Origin: Amphibalanus amphitrite
Lineage: Eukaryota > Arthropoda > Thecostraca > Balanomorpha > Balanidae
Length of the DNA: 64,000 bases
Direction of reading: 5' to 3'
Assembly: GCF_019059575.1 (NCBI RefSeq)
Contig: NW_024881694.1
Span: 744,001 to 808,000 of the forward strand
Part shown: one piece after another, positions 34,707 through 46,339 of the stretch
How the letters are laid out: every line of letters starts with the position of its first letter
How positions within the stretch are numbered: position 1 is the first letter of the stretch
Made by a program: the position numbers and the translations under genes
The notes under the pieces: model-generated
What the model saw: only the letters and a program-made list of their open reading frames with translations
The model's database searches: none
Told to the model about the DNA's origin: nothing

Positions 34707-35882
34707 ATAACCCGCGCCCTGATGGGGGGCCATTTTGGCCCCCACCCTGTGGTTTTTCTTAAATAGTGAGAAAATGGCGGCACGCAGCGCAGCCAAATTT
34801 TGGGTACCTTACCGGGCATCAATTCGACACCTTCACACAAAATTTCAAGTCACAGGTCACCTCAGGTCAGGAGTTATTGAGGTCAAACTGAGGTCATGTT
34901 CGAGTAAAAATGAGCAAAAAACATGACATCTTGAAACGCTCACCAATTCTACAGTTAATAAGCAATTTTAAAGTTCTTTATGTGGTTGTGTAGAGAAAAG
35001 ACGGCGCTACAAAACTGCTATCTCGGAATTTCAAAATTTTGGAATTTTGACCCCCAAAAATAAAAAAATGATTTTTTTTAGAAAAACTCAAAAAATTTCC
35101 AAAATTTTTTCGAATTTCGAAAAAACCGGAATATATGTGATAGTCCCTGCGCTCTTCGATATACATACCAAATTTAAGATCGATACCTCTTTTTTTGGCC
35201 AAGTTATAGCGAAAAAACTGTTAAAAATTGATGACGTCAAATTTTTGAACTCAATTTTTAGCAATTCTAGACCTTCTAGCGCAAAAAAGAGACCACCATT
35301 GAACTCCCCGTGACGAGCTGCATCGAATCGGTACCCATTTTATGCAAAAATATCAACTTTGAAATTTGACCTAATTTGACCTGACCTTGATCTGACCTTG
35401 ACTTGACCTTGACCAAAACGTGACCTAAGCTGGCCTTAAAGTCTGCCTGATCCACATAATCGCATTTTTCATGTAAAATGGACCATGAAACATGTATCAC
35501 ACGACACTTTCATATTGTGACCCCCAGTGACCTGACCTCTGTGACCTGACCTGGTATCAGTGACCTCAAATAGCAAAATATGTGTTTGAAGAACATTTCC
35601 CCATCGATGATTGTCAATGAAATGCATTTTACTCGATTTTACAACGCATTTCTTGAAATGCCTGTAAACGGTGAAAATTCGACCTTTGACCTGACCTGTG
35701 ACGTCATCGGTTTGTACGAGGTCAATGAAATTAGGTCACAAGGTAGTTCCCCGTTGGGGCTATCCAACGCCGTTTACCGCTTGTCGCTATGTTGCGTGGT
35801 TCTCGAGATCTTAGGGGGGCCAAAATGCCCCCCCCCCCATCAGAACGCGTTGCTAGGCAGACCCCATCAGGGCGCGGGTTAA
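34707..35882. mobile_element. TTAA-type MITE, CCCGCGCC subfamily
   Basis: Inverted ends CCCGCGCCCTGATGGGG match perfectly over 17 bp. The right flank is TTAA (35879-35882) and the left flank ATAA (34707-34710), one substitution from TTAA. The interior has the TGACCTGACC-rich composition of the family and a C-run near the right end. It lies only 14 bases after the composite element. Confidence 0.8.
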
Positions 35883-36008
35883 CACAAAAGCTATTGTGTA
35901 TTTGTGTTATTGTGTATTATTGGGTTTCTGAACCTGTTGATGGTATGCAATAAAAACAAAATAAATACAAGTGTAGAAGGTAACGGATGTGGGAATGGTA
36001 GGTCGTTA

Positions 36009-36234
36009 CAGGTCTCGCGGGTTTTAGCGGTAGGTTTTGCACCTAGAAAATTTAGTGTACTTCAGGCTATATCTTCGTCGTCTTAAGCTTTTAAGTGTTG
36101 AAGATGCGATCGACTTGTTGGGTAACAAGCCGGCCACGATCGTGTAAAATTACTTCATTGTAGATCGATTAGTTTCTGAGATATAACCGGAAATGTAAAA
36201 GTGCCAAACCTACCGCTTAATCTCGCGAGACCTG
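36009..36234. mobile_element. Short MITE with TA flanks
   Basis: Inverted ends CAGGTCTCGCGGGTTTTAGC and GCTTAATCTCGCGAGACCTG are about 35 bp long with few mismatches. They are flanked by TA (36007-36008, 36235-36236), which fits a Tc1/mariner-type MITE. It is non-coding. Confidence 0.65.
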
Positions 36235-36239
36235 TACAA

Positions 36240-37290
36240 ATAAAGGCTTGCATAGTATTGACGGTATTGACGATATTTCGGAAAGTTTGGGCCCCCATCT
36301 TGTTTGGGCCCTTTTTCTGAAAACCTGCCCCCGCAAGGCGAAATCCGTGGCGCCGTCCCTGGTGCTGGGGGGGGGGGGGGGTCCTGGTCGGCCTGTCCAT
36401 TCGGACGGGCTAAGCCCCGGCGACTCTAGGCCCTAGGGTGTCTGCCCAGACAAATGTCTCCCCCTAATTCCTATCATTCTTCCGGCTCTGAAATGGTCTT
36501 GTCAGACCGAAAGGGCCTAACCCAACAAAACAAAAACAAGCAAGCAGCGTGCGCCAGTCGCAGCTGGGCTGGCTGTGCAGCGCCGGCTCTCGATGACACG
36601 TCTATGGCCGAGTGGGAATGGGCGTGAATTGGTGCGTGTGCCTGTACTATAGCATAAGTGACCAATCTGAGCTGTTTCTACTTTGATATATTGAGCCTGA
36701 CTCTGGAATAGCCACACTTGAGTGGAACGGATCTAATTGGGACGTGAACTGAATAAATGTATGACTATGACTAAGCAAGTATGAGTAAGCACACAAAATG
36801 CAACATAAATCGGTTTCTTGGTTGGTGATATCACGAAAACGTGTTGGCAATAGTCTAATTATGTTACAAAAATGCGTGATAAAATTACTCAAATTAATTT
36901 GAAAATTTATAGATGGCGTCAGGGTACCGAAGTTGGCAGGTGAAATCGATCTCCCTTTCTTTTCCGGGGTCCACCTATGATCCACCTGGCACCTCTTGTT
37001 CACTTGTGAACCTACAAAAAATGTTCATTTCAATCGCTATTGCATTTGTTATTTTACATACTTAACGTCATGATCTGAGTAGAAAATATTCGCTGTGTGT
37101 AATTACTTTCCAATACCTTCCAACATTCACTGGACGCGCCTAGATATTTTTTAATGTATAGCTTGCAAGTGTTCCAGAACTTAACTGAATTGAGTCACTC
37201 CAGGACAATCTAACTATTACCAAGCCGCTCATCAAATGCTACGTTGCATATCAATATCACACCCCTTTTTTGGACGCCTAGATCGTGCTA
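36240..37290. other. Non-coding DNA with G-run, no gene seen
   Basis: A 16-base G-run at 36367-36382 follows GCGCCGTCCCTGGTGCTGG and probably belongs to a decayed MITE. The rest shows no coding or RNA features. Confidence 0.35.
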
Positions 37291-37292
37291 TT

Positions 37293-38060
37293 ATAACCCT
37301 CGCCCTGGCAGGGCATTTTTCGTAATGCGGCCTGGGGGGGGGGGGGGGTGATCCGACCTCCTGGCATTTCGAAACTAAACGTCGTAGCGCTTCCCAACAA
37401 AGACAAGTCGATTGCTCTTTACGAGTATTCGCGACTGGTGATACCTATATTTTTATCCTAGGTCAATATTTGACACCGTTTTGGCTAGTCAACGATCAAT
37501 TTACGGGGAAAAGCTAAAATTTTCCAAGCTATTTAGCCAATAATGGCAAATCCATGAAAGATATCAACATGAAACTTTCACGACCGTGTTTCCCAATGAA
37601 TTAGCAACAAAATGATGCATAGCTCACTGCAGTTCAGTCAATACTGGCGTGACATAGTCCCCGGGAACACGAGAGTCACACCCGCCGCTGGCGAGGACGG
37701 TCCTAATTGACCTGAGGTGACCTTGTACAGATCGAGGAACAATTTTGAAAGCATTTAGATGAAGATTGAACCACAGATTCGGATTCAGGACCTCAAGAAA
37801 CCCCACTAAACACAGACATGCGAGGTCAATGACCTTTGTTGACCTTAGAAATGTCAATATACAATGTAATGTTTCATGTCCTGTCAAAATCTGACATAAG
37901 TCACACAGAATAATTTCGTTCTTGTCGATGGGATCGCGTCCAGTTACGCCAGATGTACGATTTTGTCAAAAAGAGTCGGAGGTTTTACCTATTGTGAGGT
38001 TATAGCTCGGTGACCTGACATGACCCGAAAATATTTTTTACCGAAAGATTGAGCTGAAAG
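37293..38060. mobile_element. Left-end fragment of a TTAA-type MITE
   Basis: It starts ATAACCCTCGCCCTGGCAGG, nearly identical to the terminus at 29970, with the G-run at 37334-37347. The interior has TGACCTG motifs. No right terminus is found, and the end is set where the sequence character changes. Confidence 0.5.
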
Positions 38061-38099
38061 TTAGCAAGTAGGTAGGCACCCACTAAGCCATGCATATCC

Positions 38100-38375
38100 A
38101 TGTGCCAGATTTGGGGTGCTGTTGCACGTGCGCACGTGCAGGGGTCGATTCCAGATCTCGAAGACGGCTGGACCGATTGCGCTCAAATTTGGTACACGGT
38201 TAGGGAGCAGTTGGTAGGGTGCCGTGCAAAAGTCAGTTGGGACCCAGTTGGCACGTGCGCACATGCAGGGTGCCGCTTCCAGATCTCGAGAACGGCTGGG
38301 CCGATTGCGCTCAAATTTGGCACATCACTAGGGACCGGTTAGTAGGTCTTGGGGTGCAGTGCACAAGTTATTTGG
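38100..38375. repeat. Two-copy tandem repeat, about 125-130 bp
   Basis: The block GCACGTGCGCAC(G/A)TGCAGGG followed by TTCCAGATCTCGA(A/G)(G/A)ACGGCTGG and CCGATTGCGCTCAAATTTGG appears twice. Each carries the palindrome-rich GCACGTGCGCACGTGC core (E-box CACGTG). Confidence 0.7.
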
Positions 38376-38462
38376 TGGTACCCCCTCGCAATTTCGCACG
38401 TGCAAGGCCCACCCTCCCGCTCACTTCGTTGGTCGCCCCAAAAGGCGTTTTACTGGTGTGCA

Positions 38463-38756
38463 CGATTACTTTATAAAAATGCTGAAGTGTTGCAAGTGAT
38501 TGACAAATATTGTCCAAAGCATGCTGCCTTTGTCCAACCAAATTCCGATTTGGGCATAGGACAAAATCGGAATTCTGAAGGTTCAAAATCCAATTGGCAC
38601 CACTCTAACAGATGTGGTAAGGTTGTGATAGGTTTTACCGAACGGAGATATAGACGATCTGCACAACTGACGAGAGAAGCCAACCTCTGTCAACTGGCTG
38701 GTGTGCAGCAAGCAGATATTGATATTCTGCAACGGTTATTTTTGTTGTTGTTTTAA
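38463..38756 (+). other. Unidentified open frame, possibly a decayed coding exon
   Basis: The last 98 or so codons of a plus-strand frame read like protein, for example CGKVVIGFTERRYRRSAQLT and ANLCQLAGVQQADIDILQRL. I recognise no family. It could be a terminal exon, a transposase remnant or chance. No firm splice acceptor was chosen, though TTGCAAG precedes codons near 38495. Confidence 0.2.
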
Positions 38757-39270
38757 TCTTTCTTCAATAAGGTACCTATGTTAGAGCTGTTGTGCCTATT
38801 TGTTTATACACCAAACAACATCGGTGATAGCCAGATAACTATTTCATGGCGTGCAAAGAAAGACTGTTCAAGTTACCCAACGGTCGGGCTATTTGAATAC
38901 ACCGTCACTTGACGGAGAAGCAAGGCTTTACTTCACATTTTTCAAAAAATATGTTCAACTTGAAACTTGATGCACTCTATGGCAATGACTCTTGTGAAGT
39001 TGTTCTTAGGAAAATAAAAATTTATTTCATTGGCTTCCACTCGCCAAACCCGCTTTTCCTATAGCTTAATCAAGGGATGAATCACTGGGTGGTTCTTTCG
39101 ACCCCTCCTCACCCTCCTGCAATTGAAGTTAGCCGTTGGCAAAGACACTAATTCGTGCAGGGGCTCATTTTCACTTGTCCTTTTAATGTAATCGGTGACT
39201 TAAGCCGCCGGCCAAATGAACAAAAATCCATACAAACCCAGGTGATGCCACAGGCCCACGGCCCTCATCC

Positions 39271-39340
39271 TTGTCAGCGTCCACTCCCTCGGCGGCTTGT
39301 CAGCGTCCACTCCCTCGGCGGCGGCGGCGGCGGCCCGCCG
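39271..39340. repeat. 26-bp tandem duplication plus GGC triplet run
   Basis: TTGTCAGCGTCCACTCCCTC plus GGCGGC occurs twice in a row (39271-39322) and passes into a (GGC)n run. The surrounding 39190-39500 is CpG-rich. Confidence 0.85.
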
Positions 39341-39569
39341 TGCCGTGCACCGCGGCATGTTACCTCTCGCCGCGTCAGGGGCCGCGGGGCGGGACGCTAC
39401 CCCCCACTGCGACAGGCGACCCCTGGGCCTGGGCACCGCCGCGGCGGGCGACGGACGACAATAGCGCAAACAAAGGATGGGGCCGCCAGTCAGCCGGCGT
39501 AGTGAATGGGTAAATCCTTACTCGATAACACAGCAGGGACTGCTCCACGAACACGGGCAGGCCGTACGG

Positions 39570-40046
39570 CAGTAGACATTCGATGGAATAGGCGATTCGG
39601 GCGTAGGTCAGCCGGGCGTAGGTCACCCGGGCGTAGACATTCGATGGAGTAGGCGATTCGGGCGTAGGTCAGCCGGGCGTAGGTCACCCGGGCGTAGACA
39701 TTCGATGGAGTAGGCGATTCGGGCGTAGGTCAGCCGGGCGTAGGTCACCCGGGCGTAGACATTCGATGGAGTAGGCGATTCGGGCGTAGGTCAGCCGGGC
39801 GTAGGTCAGCCGGGCGTAGACATTCGATGGAGTAGGCGATTCGGGCGTAGGTTAGCCGGGCGTAGGTCAGCCGGGCGTAGACATTCGATGGAGTAGGCTA
39901 TTCGGGCGTAGGTCAGCCGGGCGTAGGTCAGCCGGGCGTAGACATTCGATGGAGTAGGCGATTCGGGCGTAGGTCAGCCGGGCGTAGGTCACCCGGGCGT
40001 AGACATTCGATGGAATAGGCGATTCGGGCGTAGGTCAGCCGGGCTG
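39570..40046 (-). repeat. Inverted copy of the 61-bp minisatellite
   Basis: It has the same 15-bp subunit structure as 27849-28335 but on the opposite strand, about eight units long. It starts at GCAGTAGACATTCGATG, the reverse complement of the boundary of the other array. Confidence 0.95.
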
Positions 40047-40106
40047 ATCCCCCTGGACCTGTCTGGAAACACGCCCTACAACGCTGTGACAGTCGATAAT
40101 ATTGTG

Positions 40107-40396
40107 AGGAAAGAGAGAGAGAGAGAGGGAGATGGAGAGGAAGAGAGAGAGGGAGAGAGAGAGGAAAGAGAGAAAGAGAGAGAGAGAGAGAGGAGAGAGG
40201 GAGAGAGAAAGAGAGAGGGAGAGAGAGAGAGAGAAAGAGAGGAAGAGAGAGAGAAATAGAGAGAGAGAGAGGGAGAGAGAGGGAGATAAGGAGAGCGAGA
40301 GATGGAGAGCGAAGAGAGAGAGAGAGAGAGGGAGAGAGAGAGTCAGAGCGAGAGAGAGCGAGAGAGAGAAAGAGAGAGAGCGAGAAAGCGAGAGAG

Positions 40397-40465
<69 letters not shown>

Positions 40466-40475
40466 AAAAAAAAAC
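40107..40475. repeat. AG-rich microsatellite
   Basis: About 370 bases of imperfect AG, GAGAAA and GAGCGAGA repeats on the plus strand. Open frames across it (RE- or SL-rich) are repeat translation. Confidence 0.95.
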
Positions 40476-40668
40476 TGAAAAGGAAAACCAGAGAGGGTAA
40501 AATGAGAAAGAGGGCAATGGGTAAATCAGTGAGAGGGAGCGAGAGAGGAAATATTTAGTTGTGTCAGCTTGTTTCACATGTAAAATGCAAATTGGCTTTC
40601 CATCATTACAGCTTCGGATTGGAAATTAAATCTTAGCATCCTTGTGATAAACCCACGTTGACGGGATG

Positions 40669-40827
40669 CAGTAGCGGCGGAACACCTTCAATTAAGGGGG
40701 GGGGGCACTGCCGACTTTTGGTCCTATTATTTCCATGCAACGCTCATAGGGCTAATGTTGAAATGCCAAAATCAAACGGGGGCACGGTGCCTCGTGCCCC
40801 GGTGCTCTCCCCGTTCCGCCGCCTATT
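40669..40827. mobile_element. hAT-type MITE, uninterrupted copy
   Basis: Ends CAGTAGCGGCGGAAC and GTTCCGCCGCCTATT are flanked by perfect 8-bp duplications ACGGGATG (40661-40668, 40828-40835). At 40692-40695 it holds a single TTAA at the exact position where the relative at 5130-6246 (opposite strand) carries a nested MITE. Confidence 0.9.
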
Positions 40828-41045
40828 ACGGGATGGGGACGCTTTTATGGTCGTCGTTGGGAGCTCGGCACTAATGGGATCTGGGGATGATGTTGAAGGT
40901 TTCGCAAATGTGTCATAAAAGATGCTATTTTTTTGCACATCCCATTAAACATTTTTTACGTTTGCTATGAAAATGTTAGGCCCAGTTCCTTCAAGATCAG
41001 GTCCACGACTCCACAGCTTACAACAGGAGCTAGCTAACATAACAA

Positions 41046-41978
41046 TTAACCCGCGCCGTGTTGGTGGCATGAACTTTCCATCGAGTGCTGGGGGGGGGGG
41101 CGTTTTACGCCCCTCCGTCTTCCATCGAGTGCTGGGGGGGGGCTCCGTCTAACTCGGTTCCTGGGCCACGTAGCGACACACGGTAAGCGACAATCGAAAG
41201 AGCGTCAAAAATAAGGAGGAAAACACTCGGTCATTTTAAGGTCAGGGCAAAGGTCAGGTCACCAGGGTTCATCAAAGGTTAAATTTTGTTGATTTCAACG
41301 ATTTCGAACACCCGACGGCTAACTCGGGAACCAATAGAGCTACAGCGCCGCGGAAAAGCGCATTCGATAGCTCTTTTAACGCCAACATGTCCTCAAATTT
41401 GACCTCAGATCAACGGTTTAGCCCCCAGAGGGCACCGCTCTGATTGACCTCAAATTTGACCTCAGATCAACGGTGTTTTCACCGCTCTAGCACGTCTCTG
41501 TCAAAAGTCAAAAAAACTGCTGAAGACCTTTTATGTCCTAAAATGACCTCAGGGGCACACACAGGGGTCACAGGTGCAATTTTCCGATTCAGTGTGTCAT
41601 GCTTACCTATGGACCGATGTTTGAGAGGGTGTAGAACGAAATTCGTCCAAAAGAGGCCCATTTCAATTTTCTCCCATTGACTTATACCTAATGGAGCAGT
41701 CGCAAAACTGACCTGACCTTAGGTCACAGACATAAAAATCCAAGGTATCCATTTTATACATACTGTTACCCTAAGCAATTACTGAAAGTTTTAAAGTGAT
41801 CACTCAGTCGGTGTAGCTACAACGAGCTTTCGAATTTTTTCTGAGGTAAGGTCACTTGACGTTACCTGGTGACCTGACCTTGAATGAGGCTACGCGTCGC
41901 GTCGCCGTTTTTGAGATATTCGCGAAAAACCTGAGGGGGAAGGGCGTAACCCCCCCCCCCCCCCCAGCAAGGCGCGGG
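41046..41978. mobile_element. TTAA-type MITE, CCCGCGCC subfamily
   Basis: It starts TTAACCCGCGCCGTG and ends GCAAGGCGCGGG followed by TGGT in place of TTAA. G-run and C-run segments lie near the ends (41090-41100; 41950-41965). The interior holds repeated CTCAAATTTGACCTCAGATC (41392-41474, two copies) and TGACCTGACC motifs. Confidence 0.7.
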
Positions 41979-41979
41979 T

Positions 41980-43799
41980 GGTCGACTCGGACTGAACAAA
42001 TGCCTTTAACGTTTCAACGGTTGAATAAAGTGAGAGGATTGAGGTAGGCTTGTATCGGATTTTCTTCTGCTTGTCGGTAGTTTAGGTTGAAGTTAATTTC
42101 GCGAGCTGTCCATAATCATTCAAGAGGGAAAATTCAGCTGCACATCGTTCGGGTCAAAGTAATACCAAACATTCTCAAATTTTGTAGTAAAGAGCCAGTA
42201 GTCTACGAATATATTTAAAAAAAACAATTAGAAAAAGAATAAGCGGACCGGTTTCGTCTATCAAAGACTTCTTCAGCGCTTTTTTTCAAAAACGTATAAG
42301 AAGAAAACTAGCACAGTGATAATCGTTTGAAATAAAATTGGATTCAGTAAGAACTAAGAACTTCATTGTCCGAAAACCGCTGACAGTTGATAGCTCAATG
42401 ACACTTAGAGCCGTGCACTGCATAAGGATGCGTGAAAACACTCCTCATCTCGTTCTATTACGAGAGGACCATGTCATGGCGTGAGAAAGGTGTTCTCAAA
42501 ATAAATGACACTGTATGAGTGAATAAATATTCCGCGCCCCCTTGGGCTATTGGCGGACCCTACCACCTGATCGGGTGGTGCAGCCGTTTCGCCCTCCACC
42601 TGAGATCTCGGAAAGTTACCGACCGATTTTAAACATTCAAAGAGCATTCGATAGCCCCACCAGGGAACTACCTTGTTACCAGGTTTCGTTGACCTAGGTG
42701 CAACCCATGACGTCACAAAGCAGGTCAAAGGTCGCATTTTTTCACCGATTTAGTCTAAGGAATGCGTTACAGTCAGTTAACACATCAAATAAAAGGCATG
42801 TTATCGAAAAACATCGATGGAGCGTTGGTTGTCTAATACATATGTTGCCTAAAGAGGTCATTGATGCCAGGTCAGTTCACAGAGGTCAGGTCACTAAGGC
42901 TCACAATATGAACCCAACTATGCTAGGGTCGTGTGATGCATGTTTTATGGCCAATTTTACATTTAAAATTCAATGGTGTGAGCTAGACGGCCATTGGGGC
43001 CAGGTAAGATTACATTCTGGTGGAGGTCAGGTCAAGGTCAGGTCAAAGTAGGTCAAATTTCAAAGTTAATATTTTGCATAAAAGGGGTATCTATTCGATG
43101 CAGCTCGTCACAGGAAATCCAATGGTGGCCTTCGGCTTGCTTTGTGTGTTCTGTGACGGCTAAAAATTGAATTTGAAAATTTTACGTAATCAATTTGAGT
43201 AGTTTTTTTTTGCCATAACTTTGCTAAAAATAGAGCTATCGAGTTTAAGTTTGGCATATCTAGAGCAGATAGTTCTATAACATATATTTCAGTTTTAATT
43301 TTGAATGTTGTTGGTATTTTCGGGGTGTTATACTTCTAATCCATAGTTTTGATGGTCAAAATCAATTTTTGTTTGGAAATAAGAGTTAGCAGTTTGGTAG
43401 CTCGCTGTTTATTTTACATCTTTTTGATCTTGAATGTTTTTCGTTATCTTCAAAACTGTAAGCGTGACAGCTCTTCCCGCTAAACCGTTTATTGGGTTGA
43501 AAATGACAACATGGCATCCCTCTGACGTCATTTGTGACTAATCTTTCATAACAGCTCTAGAAAATTCTGGTCACAAGGTGTAAAAATGATGCCCGGATGG
43601 GTCTTGAAAGTTTGGTGGCGACATTTGCTATAGGTACTTAAGGAGATATCGACTGAAAAGGAGAGAGGGGGCCGTTTCGCGCCGCCCTCTCCCTCAACTG
43701 GGCTTTCAGTTGCTGCTCTCACAGAACTCTTGGTTATATTACAACGTAGTGGAATTGCAAGTGGCAATATAAGCTTCCTGCCAGCGCCGGACCAGAGTT
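41980..43799. other. Decayed repeat DNA, no gene
   Basis: The composition (GGTCAGGTCA motifs at 42865-43055, CCGCGCCCCC near 42532) suggests further decayed TTAA-type elements, but no pair of termini could be matched. Confidence 0.35.
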
Positions 43800-44791
43800 T
43801 TAACCCGCGCACCGACGGGGGTCTGCGCCAACTTAGTACCGACGGGGGGGGGGCGGATGACCGCCCCCCCCTGAGATCTCGAGAACGAAGCAAGATAGCG
43901 ACAAGCGGTAAACGGCATCGGATACGCACGGCCAAGATCTACAATTTTTACTAAGGTCATTTTCAGGTCAGGTCAAAGATGACGTCACAGGGGTCGAAAA
44001 AGTCAAAATGGCGGCGCTAGATATGGAGAGAGTTTTCCTCGAATAACTTTCGAATTAGTCAAGATAGGAACAAACTAAGGGCATCATCGTGATCCTCTCG
44101 TCAATCCGCATCGAATGATATATATGTTGACCTCGAAAGGTCAAGGTCAAAGGTTGACCTCAGGTCACGTGACCTCGAGGTCATCATGTATATCATTCGA
44201 TGCGTCTTGACGAGCTGAACACAATGAGACGATCCACGCGTCTGTATCTTGTTCCTGTACGGAGTTATTGGCCAAAAACCTTTGGTGACCTTTGATGACG
44301 TCACATGACCTCACAGCTGCCCAACAGCAAAACAGACCTCAAGGTAGTGAAGGTTGATCGTATATGAAGTCATGTATGGTATATGGGGCCATTCCGACCC
44401 GTTTTAGTGGTAAAAACAGGGAGTTGATTTTTCCCCCATTGACTTATAATGGGGAGGTCGCGAAATTGACCTGACCTTAGGTCACCGATATCAAAATTCC
44501 GAGATACACAAATTGTAGCTACTAATGACCTAATAATATCCTGCGACTTTCAAAGGCCTCCGACATCTACTGTAGCTCTGGCACGGTGACAAAGTTGCAA
44601 AAAAGTGACTTGAGGTTGGGTCATTCAAAGTGACCTGGTGACCTGACCTTAAATGTTAGGAGGTTCAAACTTGCACACCATGTGTAAAATTGATGAGGTT
44701 ATAGTCATACCAAATTTCGGTTTTCCCGCTATTCGCGAAAAACCTCAGGGGGGGGCGGATATCCGCCCCCCCCCGTCGGTGCGCGGGTTAA
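43800..44791. mobile_element. TTAA-type MITE, CCCGCGCACC subfamily, complete
   Basis: TTAACCCGCGCACCGACGGG and CCCGTCGGTGCGCGGGTTAA are perfect inverted ends with TTAA at both borders (43800-43803, 44788-44791). A G-run/C-run pair lies inside the left end (43843-43871) and another at the right (44749-44774). Confidence 0.88.
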
Positions 44792-45423
44792 CATGCAGGC
44801 TGAATTTTAACATTTAACTTTTGAATTTTTAAACCGTTGAGCTTTTAAGAAGTTGTATGAACTGTTCAGCTCCTTTTTGGTCCATCACAGCGGGCCTGTA
44901 TGGCATTTGTCAACCAAAATCGAATTAAAAACTTTTTATTTGGTCTGGCTACCTCGCCAACTTCTTAACTGGATCGTTTAGTAGCTTTTGATTGGGCACT
45001 GCCCACGTTGTCTGTCTAGCTTTTCGTGTCATAGACATTCTCTATGACACGAGAAGAGGCTGCTGACATCGTTTGTCGCGGTTGGATAATACCAATCCAC
45101 GTCCCAGTGGCTGCTCGATCGCACTTTTCCTGGCCCACCTCTCCCACCAGGCGAGACTTTGCCCGGCACAGCCGTCGCCTCAGTGCCTCGGGCGGTGACC
45201 CGTTCAAAGGGGCTCACAATTCGTATGGTGCCGTGGCTCTCAAACCAATACAGAACAGTGAAACGCAAAGGCTCACTTTCCATATAAGGCGAACGGCTGA
45301 TTCTGGCGCCGAGGCTTCATTCATGCCAAGGCGCCCACTCACAGCGCCGCATTTCAGTTAGCGTCGGGCGCAAAAGCTACTATGCTCCGCCCCTCCGTCA
45401 CGTGACCCTGCCCTCACGTGGCC

Positions 45424-45611
45424 TCAGTCACGTGGTGTTTCCACTTCTTGGCGCATGGCGGCGCTAGTCTCGCAGGGGCGGTGGTAGCTTGCTCCCCCGC
45501 CGTCCGGGGGTGATGGGTAGCAACTGCTGGTGACTGTACATTGCCGGCTCAGGTGCCGGGCGCGTCGCAGTCCTGCGCTGCAGGAGCTTCGTTTCGTCGT
45601 TGACTTTCGCT
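45424..45611 (-). CDS. Candidate second exon of small unidentified gene
   Basis: On the minus strand, an acceptor TCATCTGCAG opens 188 nt that continue the frame of the exon at 45836-45866 (phase 1 to phase 2) and end at TGA 45426-45424. The joined product would be 72 residues, basic and serine-rich, with the segments ERKSTTKRSSCSAGLRRARH and YPSPPDGGGASYHRPC. I recognise no family. The arguments for it are matching splice phase, consensus sites and position in a CpG-rich region. The arguments against are low-complexity composition and the lack of any known homologue. The first exon could also splice to a distant exon. Confidence 0.3.
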
Positions 45612-45835
45612 CTGCAGATGACACGCAGTTCCGATTTCTTTAGTTTAAGTTTCCTGTGAAAAAAGATGAAAAAGATGACTCATTCAGATTTAACACCCGT
45701 ACAACTTTCCCCATCACTAGGGTACAATATAGATACATACGTTATAAAACCACGATGTTTGTAATATTTTATTTTTATTTTTAACAGCCCATTCCTGATG
45801 CGAACCGAGTAATTTAAGCGTGCAGTTAAACTTAC

Positions 45836-45866
45836 CGATCATCTCGTTCAGCTTCACTTGGTCCAT
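45836..45866 (-). CDS. Candidate first coding exon of small unidentified gene
   Basis: ATG at 45866 begins MDQVKLNEMI and is followed by a strong donor, ATCG|GTAAGT, at 45836/45835. The in-frame codon TAA lies upstream, so this is the first possible ATG. The 31-nt coding part plus the exon at 45424-45611 gives a continuous frame. The short length limits confidence. Confidence 0.3.
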
Positions 45867-46339
45867 CGCAGGCCGCGCTGCAACCTCGGCCCCGTTGGCG
45901 TTGCTGCGGCCTTAATATTGGCTTCCTGTTCTACTTGCCGCGTGAAATGAAAGGCCCTGTTTTCACGTCGGTGCTTCTGTGTTCCTTCTCATTTTACGTG
46001 TGAGTGTGGTTTACTTTGAACGAGTTTGTAGATGACTTTAAAACATGTAAAAATGATTATTTCAGTAAAATAGCGTATAATGTCAAACATTTTGAAGAGA
46101 AATTGTCTGGCATTGCGCCGCTTTAGTACCTCATATGTACTTCTAGCCATGAGGACAATGCTCAAAGTTAACAGCTCAAACAGGAGTATTATACCCCCCC
46201 CCCCAGCACAACATTACATTACTGATCATCCAGCGGTTTGGATGGAAATGTGATGGTATTTTAGGTGGTCAACTTGATTGAAGTGTGGTCCTGTCTGGAA
46301 AATATTATGATAGTAGGTGTTTCAAATAATTAAAGCAAA

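Noticed and set aside
40035..40577. 180- and 122-codon frames across the AG-rich tract
   Set aside because: Repeat translation in both strands, with no domain or start context.
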